Positions 33,301 to 43,588 of a DNA stretch of 64,000 bases are shown piece after piece (position 1 is the first letter of the stretch; each line of letters opens with the position of its first letter). Source of the DNA: Parapristionchus giblindavisi (taxonomy: Eukaryota > Nematoda > Chromadorea > Rhabditida > Diplogasteridae); assembly GCA_943737045.1 (NCBI GenBank), contig CALSFV010000418.1, positions 116,189 through 180,188 on the forward strand. The letters are read 5' to 3'. The translations under genes and the position numbers were made by a program. The notes under the pieces were generated by a model that did not search any database, was not told where the DNA came from, and was given only the letters and a program-made list of their open reading frames with translations.

Positions 33301-35257
33301 CTTCGAGAAACATAAATCACTTGGCCAGAGAGCCAAATAACTATAACTTGAATATATCTTCAGTATTCATCGGTCAATCAATACCAGGAACAATCAGAAG
33401 GGACTAATTTCGGTGGTTTGGCTGCAGCAAGAACAAAACGAGCTTGGGTGAGCGACTCGACGTCAAAATGATCCTCAGCCCATTCTCTCGTATGTTACAG
33501 GACAATCCTGTCAAGGTGCCGGCAATTTCGAGTAGATCAAAGCGACTATTAGTGATCTACCAGCATTCAAATGCAGTTTTTTGGACGTAATTCAGCCAAA
33601 TCCCCATGAAAATTGTCTCCCAAGAGCTTAAATGAAAGCTGTGAAAGAGCTCTATCGATTGAGACTATAAAAAAATCTTTCCCGGGACTATGGAACGAGA
33701 TCAATTTCTTTGTGTGCGAAAAATTAAAAAGTTGAATTTTCACATTTTTATCTGAAAGTACTCGAGAAAATACACATTTCATCTGTTGGAAACTTTTTCA
33801 TAGCTCTACTGTGGGCCGAGAAAATCGCATCGGAAGGAGCCTCAACGACGAACTTTGACGTGAGCTCCTGGAGAGGTGAGTGATCTACCATCCTTACTAC
33901 TCTGGATTAGAGATGTCCTACCCAATGCCCATCGAAAACAGTGGAGAAAAGTGGGTGTCAACTCAAAAGTGTGTAATAAATCTGTTGATTTCGGTCAATT
34001 CTTAGGCGAGATGCGTGATATGATGTCCGCCTATCTTTGCCAAGCGACAATCGATTTGCTGTGTTTCATAGCATAGATAAAGTTCAAGATTTTTAGCTTT
34101 CTCTGATTGGCTATAATCCAATTTAAATTCAGCACTTTGCGCCGATCTTTGTGCGTAAAGTGCTGATAAGATAACTTTGCGGTTGACCGTAAGAAGATTT
34201 TCAATGTCTTTTATGTTGTATAATTTAAGATTGGACGGTATTGGACAAGTACAAGTGAACTTTAATGGTCTCTCGTTGGAAATGAAAAAGGCAAGGTAAG
34301 TGGAAATTAGCGCCCTATATTGATGATTGAAATGAAAATGATGATAAATTATGTTAATGATGAAAATGAAAATGAGTTTTTGAAACTGCCCGTTCTGGAT
34401 CGCGGTCATACGAGATTTTGTACATTGTTTCATTCAAGATTGGACGAGATGTCGAGAATTGTTGGAATTAATGAGAAAGGAATTATGAATATACAGACGT
34501 CATATGTAAAAGCTAATCTTCGTCTATTTTCTGCTCAACTACACGAGAAGTATCTTGTAAGTTTATAAGTTTACATAAATAAACGCTATTCTCTTCTCTA
34601 TTTATTTGTCTTTGTAAACTGCAAAAAAAGTTTGTTTTTTTCTTTAAATATTACCATAGTTTAGGTTAAAACCAATAGAATTCCTTCCGAGATCCTAATA
34701 GTTGATCCGAGTAAGAAGAAAAAAGAAGAACTGGAAAAGAAAATAGAAGAACTTGTGAGGGAAAATGAAGAATTGAAAAGGATGAAGGAAAAAATAGCAG
34801 GGAAGAGTGCAGAGGAATTAGAGAGCCCAGAAATGAAGATTATGAAGGAAGGACGTATTGAGGAAAAAGAAATGCTATTGAAAGAGAAAGAAGAACTCTT
34901 CGAGAGAAATGCCACATTGGAATTGGAGCATAAAGCATTGCAGCAGAAGTACAAAAAGCTGCTGATCAGAGTGAGATAATGCTCTGGTATTTCCAAACTA
35001 GTAGTTTACTTACGTTACGTCACAGACTAGCAGTTTACTGTTAGTTTACTACAAGTGAAAGGACATTCGACGAAATGCATTACAGCACTTGCACTAAACT
35101 TACATTTAACTATCCGTGTACTTGCAAGTCTACGGCTAGTGAGAATGATAAGTAAACTACTAGTTTGAAAATACCAGAGTGCAACAACAAAAATCGATAA
35201 ATGTTGATCTATTTTCAGATTGGAAATTGGGATAGCGATCACAATACGAATAAATAA
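30366..35257 (+). CDS. X-family gene X3 with coiled-coil tail (385 aa model), function unknown
   Basis: The exons are 30,366-30,432, 30,482-30,539, 30,592-30,775, 31,711-31,886, 31,943-32,042, 32,315-32,424, 34,439-34,556, 34,665-34,970 and 35,219-35,257. All are in phase and sum to 1,158 nt. Residues 1 to about 270 match X1/X2 block by block (FFFQISH, TWMKG, KGGLPK, FNNWIFY, SWEITK, VGINEKG). The 102-codon exon adds a charged coiled coil of about 95 residues (for example KKKKEELEKKIEEL). An alternative exon at 34,171-34,295 can replace 32,315-32,424. The introns hold a TTAA MITE pair, a 1.5-kb palindrome and a CTCTGG MITE. No membrane segment, signal peptide or enzyme motif is seen. The coil suggests self-association or pairing with another coiled-coil protein. 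Confidence 0.65.
32047..32278. mobile_element. Two adjacent MITEs of the TTAA-flanked AGCTAATTT family
   Basis: One copy runs from TTAAAGTCGCATCCC to a second TTAAAGCGACACCCC, and the second copy ends CGGGGTATCACTTTAA. They are tandem in an X3 intron, which suggests insertion of one into the end of the other. Confidence 0.85.
32549..34020. mobile_element. 1.47-kb palindromic element in X3 intron
   Basis: The ends TATCACGCATCTCGCC and GGCGAGATGCGTGATA pair, and the arms of about 650 bp are nearly identical around a 150-bp spacer (33,210-33,355). Frames in the arms are mirror images of each other and do not look like genes. A half copy lies at about 4,950-5,215. Confidence 0.85.
34171..34295 (+). 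other. Paralogous alternative exon of X3
   Basis: It encodes 41 residues (including SMSFMLYN and SLEMKKA) that align with the exon at 32,315-32,424. It starts at phase 0 after an AG and ends with two bases before GTAAGT, exactly like that exon. Joining both would shift the frame, so only one can be used. It may be a mutually exclusive exon or the remainder of a fourth X gene. Confidence 0.6.
34982..35179. mobile_element. MITE, CTCTGGTATTT family, in last X3 intron
   Basis: Ends CTCTGGTATTTCC and AATACCAGAG, flanked by TG on both sides. It starts 11 bp after the exon end and leaves the donor GTGAGA intact, so splicing to the last exon at 35,219 remains possible. Confidence 0.88.
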
Positions 35258-35431
35258 TTGGTCCGCTATATTGTATCGTTGACTGCTCTATATATATTAC
35301 TTCTTTTCCCATATATGATACGTTTCCATGTTGTTTAACAATATTTTATGTGAGTTTGATAAACTTATAGTGATCTCAGAGCATCTAAGTTTGTCGTTTC
35401 GTTTGTTCTCTAGTTTAACACTATCTGTATA

Positions 35432-36350
35432 GCACGGGTCTCCTGTAAAAGTGTATGAAAATTAGAACCTTTTTCGACAGAAAAAAATTGATCTCCTTAT
35501 TGATCTCTTTATTGATTGTTGTTAGACTGGCCTAACTGAGTGCGAAAAAAACATTTTCAAATTTTGTTTTTCGGAATTTGCATATCTATGCAATTTGATT
35601 CCAGTAAACTTCAGATGAGTGTAACTCGCTTCGTTTTTGTGCTACCGTGTTCATTTTTTTTCGATCGGTTGCTATTCACCTCGTTTACAAATAACTCAAT
35701 TGAGGATATGGTCGGAAATGTTGTTTTTCATATGTTATTGCATGAAAACTGTTTTTCAGCATACAAAATGAGATCTTTCTCGAAAATTTTCTCTAAAGGA
35801 TAAGAGTTTTATTGCAGATTCGGATTCCCCGTCCATAAATTGAGGTATCCTGATATATCTTTTAACCCAACTCTGTCCCCCCAATAGTGGTACTGTATAT
35901 CGTCCTGGACTTAGTGTAATTTTCTCTCAAATCACATTTTTGGCTGTAAATCAGCTCAAACTTATGCTAATTTTCTTATTAGCATATTTAAACCCTGTAT
36001 CTCGACCAGCCTTACAAAATTGTCGTAGTGGTTCGAATTCTCAACAATGATTTTTGAGTTATAAATCGAAAACTGATTTTATTAACGGTTTTTCGCCCTC
36101 TGGCTTGATGCAACTTAAAAACTCCAGCGTTTTCGTTTTGTTTTCAAATATAATGATGTTTTATTTTCAATTCAATTTAAACCATCGATTCATCCTGTGA
36201 GAGAGAAGAGAACATTCGAGGCTGCGTTTTGCGAAGGTTCGATGGAAAAGAATGGATAACTGTTTGAGTCAAGAATTACTCAAACAGTTTCTTCGACGTT
36301 AACGATCAATAAACAAATACCAATAAACGATAAATAGGAACAGTGACAGT
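35432..36350. mobile_element. Single-arm copy of the CACGGATCTCCTG foldback family
   Basis: It begins GCACGGGTCTCCTGTAAAAG after TA and matches one arm of the 3.4-kb foldback at 40,685. It lacks the 294-bp insertion carried by that arm near 40,862 (empty site at about 35,620, gagtgtaactcgcttc). The second arm is missing. No gene is seen in it. Confidence 0.75.
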
Positions 36351-36394
36351 CATCAATCAATTTTTCGCACAAAAACTATTTATTAAAATGTGAA

Positions 36395-38534
36395 TCAAAG
36401 TCTAGTGTCGACGCACGCCACGAGCACAATTGAACTCGGGATAATAGTTTTTCGATTGATTCCAAGTAGATCATTCAATAAGAATTGTCGTACAGAAGGG
36501 ATGAAGATGATCATGAGCCAAAAAGGAAGAGCATCATAAAGAACACAAAGAAGAATAAGAGTTGAACCGATGTGGGCGCTATCGTTTCGAGTCATCACCT
36601 GACAAAAATAATTTTTGAAAAGTTTTTCCTTGGCATTTTTAGATAAAAAAATCTGATTTATAGAGAACTTTTTTGATTCTTGGAATTCTTTTGTGCGACC
36701 ATATCGAATGTCATAACGAAAAAAACCGTTCAAAATGAAAAAAAAAAACATGAATAAAAAGAAGCGCTAGGAAAAGCATATTGATAATATGCAATTTTGA
36801 GAAGCAAAGCCTATGATCAATCTACTAAACAGAGTTATAATTTGTTAATGCTTCGCAGATCAAACCAACGAAACTCTATCTCATTTCCATTTCATTATTG
36901 ATGTATAAATAAATAAATAAATAACTTTTTACCGCAGCCAGAACAAGAAGTATCTCGACTAGGGCATTGATCACAGTCGTGGTTACGATACCTAGTATAT
37001 TGATCCACAATAAGCATTATAATATTGATTATATATATAAACAAAATTTATATAGCATTTATTTTACATTATTTTTTTATTTTCTATTGTTTCACGCACT
37101 GAATATACATAGGAGTACGTGCAAAGTTACGCCTTTTGCCCGATTGTGTATATCCGAATCGATATGTCAACCTAGTATGAATTAATTATCCGCTTTTACG
37201 GATTTTCCGGTCGCAGTTAAGCCGAAATAAACAACTTCATTGTTTTCATGAGAAAACTCATAATATGAACATAATTTGTTACCAACCTTTTTCAGCATTT
37301 GCGACTTTAGATTTGATCGATAGCGCATCTTCACTTCTTCGTAAACTCATCAACTTAAACGCAAGAACGCAGTTGATTAGGAGATTTATTAACATCGAAG
37401 AAGAATGAACAATGATGTAGGGAGAAAGAAACACCTGTAACCTGAAGTGTTTTAACGGACATAAACAACAATTGTTTACTCCTTCATTTCGTTTTCACCA
37501 TGCGTTTTGAAACGGAATGAGAAGTACTTTGTATAATTTTTTTACATTTATTAAAATATTTAATCGCTAACAATATCCGCGTTGGACATTGATGGCGTGA
37601 AACCGAGAGATACTTCGTTCTTTTTGATTTCTTCCAGTTTGTAGTCACCCCAAAACATGGGCACTATCAACCAAGGAGTTGAAAATGTAACGAATATAGA
37701 AACGTGAAAGAGTTTCCGCTCGTTCTGGAAATAAGAGAGTGAAAATTATGATTAAAGCTACACCCCAAGCTAATCTATCCGTCCTGGCTATTTTCTCTCG
37801 CTTTCTTTGTCTACGAGAGAGCGTTGCCTATGAGGAGAGTAAAATTAGCTTGTGGTTTGCCTTTAATTGTCATTATCAAAATGACCTTTTGTTGAATACT
37901 CTGCTTGACCATTGCGACAAGTCGATTTACAGAGATGAAGAGTGCCGATTGGATTTGGATCGCAATTATCATGAGGAATATGATAAATATGATGTTCATT
38001 AATGAATGAGCGATGAGAAATCGAATCAGAGGATCCAGAGCAGTGAATATTCCCAGATTTACAGCGAGTAGGTAGAAAATAAAGGTAAGAGCACTCTTAA
38101 AAGTTTTCAATCAATGTTTCGCTTATTTATTTAGTGTTTATCCCGCAATGATTTCATACCGCACTGCGGGCCCGCAATGCATAGCGCGTTATAGCCATCT
38201 CTAGTTGCAGCATTTAAAATTAACACGTTTATTATCCCTTATTGTTTGAAAATAGAGTGAATCTGTGATAGTTGTTTTTCTGAGACCGGTAAGCATGAAG
38301 CAACACTCGCGTGTCATCATCACTGCCAATTACCTCAAAATTGAAAAAAAAAATCAACCTTCCAAAACATACAGCAAATCCATTGATGGAAATGAGTCTG
38401 TAGACATGGCTTTCTTTAAAGACTCTTGCCCGCATCAATTTACAATAGACCAACAACGACGGTGGAAAAGATATGATCGCGATTCCTATGGAAATCCAAA
38501 AGAATATGCGAAAAGGAGCGGTTTCCAAATCGTC
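36395..38534 (-). CDS. Chemoreceptor-like seven-transmembrane GPCR (first exon not found)
   Basis: Six minus-strand exons are in phase: 38,334-38,534, 37,886-38,095, 37,572-37,724, 37,287-37,434, 36,933-36,991 and 36,395-36,598 (TGA). They give 324 residues with seven hydrophobic segments: ISIGIAIISFPPSLLVY (TM1), SALTFIFYLLAVNLGIF (TM2), ALFISVNRLVAM at the end of TM3 with an NR in place of DRY, SIFVTFSTPWLIVPMF (TM4), YIIVHSSSMLINLLI (TM5), VTTTVINALVEILLVL (TM6) and LCVLYDALPFWLMIIF (TM7). The build resembles nematode Srg-superfamily chemoreceptors, which act in sensory-neuron cilia, but the subclass is not assignable here. Two donors are weak (GTCATT and GTTAGC). The start codon must lie upstream of the CAG acceptor at 38,535. 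Confidence 0.8.
37752..37866. mobile_element. MITE, TTAA-flanked AGCTAATTT family, in GPCR intron
   Basis: TTAAAGCTACACCCCAAGC and the inverse at the other end. It lies 20 bp inside the donor of the second visible GPCR exon. Confidence 0.9.
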
Positions 38535-38678
38535 CTGAACTGGTAAATGATTAAAGAGGCAGAAGAATAGCCCGTATAGCTGTGGTTAGTGTTCAGCGCT
38601 TATAACTGCGCCATGTGTGCTCAAGGTAGCAATTTTCTATTTATTTATTTTTCAGATTTAAAAAAAAATCGCGCGTTC

Positions 38679-39071
38679 TCAGGTGCAACAACGTACTTTC
38701 AGCCCGGATTCGTCCATGATTTTTGAGAAAATTGTTTTGTATTCAGGGAGATGTGATCTGTAGTTCTTCCTGACCCATCTATAAAGTTTCTCGAATTCGT
38801 CGCCAGCTTTCCAAATCCGAAATCGGCTATATGCGACGAACACCCATCTCCCCTCTTCATTTTGCCAGTAATATTTTTTATGAATATACATATATTTGGA
38901 ATAAACAATTAAATAAATAAATATTGAATAAATAAATAAGTAGTTCGACATGGACAGTTTAGTCACAACCCGAGGGACCACTTCTTTAATTAGAAAAGAT
39001 TGCCTACCGCTGTAACCGTCATCTGTGAAGGGAACTTGTAAAAGATATATCCGTCGAAAAAAGAACGACAT
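38679..39071 (-). CDS. Unknown 130-codon open frame upstream of the GPCR
   Basis: The frame starts at ATG (39,071) and its C-terminal half is strongly protein-like (GRWVFVAYSRFRIWKAGDEF, then LYRWVRKNYRSHLPEY). A GTACGT donor sits just before the stop, after DESGLK at about 38,690. It would join in phase 0 to the first visible GPCR exon 150 bp away. So it may be a separate small gene, or a first exon spliced to the receptor, although a 125-residue N-terminus would be unusual for this receptor type. A decayed copy lies at 55,447-55,705. No known domain is recognised. Confidence 0.45.
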   Translation of the reverse strand: MSFFFRRIYLLQVPFTDDGYSGRQSFLIKEVVPRVVTKLSMSNYLFIYSIFIYLIVYSKYMYIHKKYYWQNEEGRWVFVAYSRFRIWKAGDEFEKLYRWVRKNYRSHLPEYKTIFSKIMDESGLKVRCCT

Positions 39072-40684
39072 TTTGTTATGTTTTGTAACGCGTAAAATGA
39101 CAGGGTTCCGTGGCTTTTAAGAGTGTGTTTGCTGATTTCTTCATCAGTAGTGAAAGAACGACATAACTACTGTTTTTAGATGATTTCAATACCGCCATTA
39201 TACGGCGTAATTATAGGAAAAAGCTATTATAAGATCAGTTCACTAGATAATGATATGTTTCAAGATCTGTGAAATATTCCCTACAAATCCAAGCGCTCCG
39301 CCGTCTTCTGCAAGGCCATTGCAGTTTTCCACAGGTCTCGTGAAGAATAACACATGAATCATGGTTCGATAGAAATAGTGGGAAACCGAAATCGGCTATC
39401 GCAGTCGGAAAGTCGGAATTAGAATTACCACACCTCTTTGTGCACGCGCGAATTCAAATTTCGTTTCTAAATTTTCGACTTTCCGGGTACTTTTTTAACG
39501 GGTGGAAAGTTTTCGATTTTATTTGAATTGGAATGGTCCATTTTGAGGGGTTAAAATTCCAACTCTTTGGAGATTTGGAGAGCCGCAGGAGTTCGGAATC
39601 TTAGAATCTTATCAAACTTCGAATATGATAGTTTTGACCATTCTGCTAATGGCGACACATTTCTCATAGAGCTTTTATGTTTTCTCGAAAAAATCGAGGA
39701 TGACATCGACCTTTGTCATTTCGAATTTTAACACACACCCCGAGATAATTTTAGTCTCCGCTCTGGCAACGCTCTCTCGTATACAACGAAAGCGAGAGAG
39801 CATTGACAGAGCGGAGAGTTTAAAATTAGCTCGGGGCTTGCTAGATCTTCGTGGGTTGCTTCATTAATATATTATTATATTTCTGGATTCTCCTACCACT
39901 CACTATTAAAACAGATTAAAGTGTAGATGCTCGGATGCTGTTCAAGAACATCAATAGCGGATCATAAGATGAAAGAAGAAGAATTGAAGAAAGAAGATCC
40001 ACTCTTATGATACTTCAGATTCAGTGGAAACACTGATTAGTTAATCTTGATAAAGTGTATTACTGTTGCTGTTACTACGACTCTATTGTCTAAATTTGTC
40101 TGCGATAGTGTGTGGCACGAGCGGAGGGTCAAATTAGCTTGGAATGTTCTTTTAGTAAGTCTAATTTTAGCATTTAAACTTTAAAGCATGAAGGCTTTGT
40201 GGAAAGAAAGGCAATGTCGGACGAGGACGAGGAAGCGAACGTCCAGCTACTTTGGACATGTTCCGTAAAATTTGCGGAATTTAAAAGATGAATGCTTCAA
40301 TAACAGCAATCGAGGGTCGAAACCCCACGGGACGCCTATAAGCACTGACTATTAACCACTGACCTAATCGGGCTACGTTCTCAGACTATCGAATCTTGTA
40401 GATAACAGAAAATAGCATCGTTAGTCCCACGTTCTTCGTGATAGTAGTGCACACCAAATCTCCTGGTTCTCTTTCCTATATTATAAGCCAAAAATGCACT
40501 GACAATGAGTACTGAAAGATAAATTTCTAGTTTGGTCTGAGTATCCGCTATTCAATCAGAGAAAAGTGTGTCCTATTCAAAAAATTTTGCTCTTCCACAA
40601 GGTATATGAAACGGGTATATTGTTTCGATTTCGACATTTCATAAGTAAGTTTGAATTAACTATATGATCGAAAGTAAGACAATA
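39072..40684. other. Intergenic stretch with MITE pieces only
   Basis: It holds one complete AGCTAATTT-family MITE (39,727-39,842) and a fragment (40,093-40,157). The rest has no long frame, RNA gene or recognisable repeat. Confidence 0.6.
39727..39842. mobile_element. MITE, AGCTAATTT family
   Basis: ACACACCCCGAGATAATTTT and the inverse flank the hairpin core CTCTCTCGTATACAACGAAAG. The right end has decayed, so the TTAA flank is not visible there. Confidence 0.8.
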
Positions 40685-40861
40685 ACAGGGATCTCCTGTA
40701 AAAGTGTATGAAGCCATTGCACAGAAAAAATAATTTTCCTCCTTTTTATTGATAGTTGTTAGATTGGCCTAACTGAGTGCGAAAACAATGTTTTAAAATT
40801 TTGTTTTTTTGTAATTTGCATAATTATGCAATTTTTTTACCGCCAACTTCAAATGAGTGTA

Positions 40862-41155
40862 TTATAGAATTACAAAAGTTTTGCATACATCGCGCAAATG
40901 CCGAATATAGTAAACTTCTCCACCGTTGAGAAAAACGCACTCCAAAATTTTCGTCTAATTTCGGGAGGTTTTCCGAACGTTTTGTAAACGCATATAATTT
41001 TATTTTTGCTGAAAGCCCAATTAAATGACGAGAAGACGCCATAAAAATCGATGAAATAAGAGAAAATGGTATGTCGCGCGAAGAAGTGGGCGGAGTCTGA
41101 GTATTGCGCGGCAAATAGCGGAATTTGTATTGTTCGGACAGTTTTAATTCTGTAA
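40862..41155. mobile_element. MITE, TTATAGAATTA family (copy 3, reversed), nested
   Basis: 294 bp between TA dinucleotides (40,860-40,861 and 41,156-41,157). The other arm of the host foldback keeps the uninterrupted site (gaagcgagttacactc at 43,873), as does the single-arm copy at 35.6 kb. Confidence 0.92.
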
Positions 41156-42978
41156 TAACTCGCTTCATTTTTGAGCAACCGTGTAAAACTTTTTTTCAAT
41201 CGATTGCAAATGACCTCGTCTACAAATAACTCAACTAAGGATAACGTCGGAAATGCTGTTCTTCATGTGTTATTGCATGAAAACTGTTTTTTCGTGTACA
41301 AAATGCGATGTTTCTCGAAAATTTTCTCTTAAGGATAAGAGTTTTATTGCTGATTCGGATTCCTCGTCCTCAAATTGGGGTATCCTGATATATCTTTTCC
41401 AACTCTGTCCGCCCAATAGTGCTACTGTATATCGTCCTGGACACGCAATTTTCTATCAAATCACATTTTTGGCTGTAAATCTGCTCAACCTTATGCTAAT
41501 TTTCTTATTAGCATATTTAAACCCTGTAACTCGACCAACCTGAAAAAATTGTCCTAGTGGTTCGAATTCTTAACAACAACCATTTTTGAGATATGAATCG
41601 AAAACTGATTTTATTAACGAACCTTTCTGAATTAATGCAACTTAAAAACACCAGCTTTTTCGTTATTTTGGAAGAATTATGATGTTTTCTTTTTCAGTTC
41701 ATTTTAAACCATCGATTGGATGTGGATGTGGCCGAGGATGAGAGAGTGATAACTTCGGATGCAATCTATGATATGATCTACAGTGATTTCTCAGAGTTTT
41801 TCGAAGGTTCCATGGATATTCTTAATTCAAACAGTTTCTTCAAGCTTAACGATCAATAAACTAATATCAATAAACAATTTTCTCTCAAATCACCTTTTTC
41901 GTTGTAAATCAACTCAAACTTATCCTAATGTACTATTTAGTATATTTAAACCCTGTATCTCGACCACCCTGTCAAAATTGACTTAGTGGTTCGAATTCTG
42001 AACAACAGCCATTTTTGAGATATGAATCGAAAACTGATTTTATTAACGATTCTTTGATTCTTTCATGGAAGATCTTTATTTATTCTTCAATGTGACTTTC
42101 ACTGTTTCCATTTATCGTTTATTGATATTAGTTTATTGATCGTTAAGGTTGAAGAAACTGTTTGAATTAAGAATATCCATGGAACCTTAGAAAAACTCTG
42201 AGAAATCACTGTAGATCATATCATAGATTGCATCCGAAGTTATCATTCTCTCATCCTCGGCCACATCCACATCCAATCGATGGTTTAAAGTGAATTGAAA
42301 AAGAAATCATCATAATTCTTCCAAAATAACGAAAAATCTGGTATTTTTAAGTTGCATTAATTCAGAAAGGTGAACATTCGTTAATAAAATCAGTTTTCGA
42401 TTCATATCTCAAAAATGGTTGTTGTTGAGAATTCGAACCACTAGGACAATTTTTTCAGGTTGGTCGAGTTACAGGGCTTAAATAAGCTAATAAGAAAATT
42501 AGCATAAGGTTGAGCAAATTCACAGCCAAAAATGTGATTTGATAGAAAATTGCGTGTCCAGGACGATATACAGTAGCACTATTGGGCGGACAGAGTTGGG
42601 TCAAAAGATATATCAGGATACCCCAATTTGAGGACGGGGAATCCGAATCAGCAATAAAACTCTTATCGTTTAGAGAAAATTTTCGAGGAACATCGCATTT
42701 TGTACACGAAAAAACAGTTTTCATGCAATAACACATGAAGAACAACATTTCCGACCTTATCCTTACAAGGGAATGACCAACCATCCCCGTCGAGTTATGA
42801 CTAGTGACATATACCATTCGAATCACCATGTGATTCTGATACTACATCGTTAATGACTGGACTCAAACGTTTATGATCTTCGAGAAAATCGATATTGAAG
42901 TTCGGCCAAATTCGTGTGGTTTTCTACACAACGCATGCGGATGGGTTGGTGAACTCTACTATCTTCTTCCCAAACATC

Positions 42979-43051
42979 GGCTCGTGTAGTGTAGTGGATA
43001 AGATGCATGCGTTTAATTTTGACTGTCAAGGGTTCGACCCCCCTTGCCGCA
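42979..43051 (+). other. tRNA-like sequence in the left arm of the TTA palindrome
   Basis: 73 nt with a box A-like TAGTGTAGTGG, a box B-like GGTTCGACCCC, and T-rich sequence straight after (acttttcttttg). The T arm folds apart from one extra C, but the acceptor strands and anticodon stem do not pair. It looks like a tRNA-derived promoter or pseudogene, not a working tRNA. Confidence 0.55.
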
Positions 43052-43514
43052 CTTTTCTTTTGCTGATTTTGTTGCTGTAGAAAGTTTGAAATGTTTTGCT
43101 GTGATTATAGAAAAAAAAGAACACACTCAACACGTTTGAACAACAAAATGAGTGAAGTAAGGAAAATACAGTTTTCACATCTGTGTAATGAATGAACAGG
43201 AAGAACAATGACATCAAGACTTTGGAAGACAGTCCAAGAAGAAATGGAAGCACTTACCGTACTCGCATGATCTTTGATCTTTGAACTCTCATTGCTGTTT
43301 TTCAGGTCATTCATTGCATGACATCGACCTCGGGTGAGGGAGAGGGAGAAGGAGATTTTAAAAAATGCCATAAACAAAAAGATCAAAGTTCAATTTTCCT
43401 TGAGGAGTGTTTTTCCATCAAGAAAACTTGCTGAATGTGCTCTTTTTTCTAGCTTTCATAATCACAGCAAAACATTTCAAACTTTCTACAGCAACCAAAT
43501 CAGCAAAAGAAAAG

Positions 43515-43588
43515 TGCGGCAAGGGGGGGTCGAACCCTTGACAGTCAAAAGTAAACGCAGGCATCTTATCCACTACACTACACGAGTC
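43515..43588 (-). other. tRNA-like sequence in the right arm of the TTA palindrome
   Basis: Mirror copy of 42,979-43,051 with one extra C in the T arm and slightly different anticodon-region bases (ctgcgtttacttttgac). The A and B boxes are kept. The same caveats apply. Confidence 0.55.

Noticed and set aside
33025..33336. 103-codon minus-strand frame in the 32.5-34.0 kb palindrome
   Set aside because: The opposite arm carries the same sequence with different frame breaks; no family resemblance or splice signals.
34002..34433. 143-codon minus-strand frame
   Set aside because: It lies antisense to the alternative exon and next exon of X3 and has an AT-rich, low-information composition.
41253..42829. 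Frames of 96 and 124 codons (41,253-41,543 plus; 42,455-42,829 minus) with nearly the same predicted protein
   Set aside because: They are mirror copies in the two arms of the foldback element. The single-arm relative at 35.4-36.3 kb does not keep the frame, and no splice or start context supports them.
42979..43051. Functional tRNA gene
   Set aside because: The A and B boxes are present, but the acceptor and anticodon stems do not pair, and the arm copy shows a length change in the T arm.
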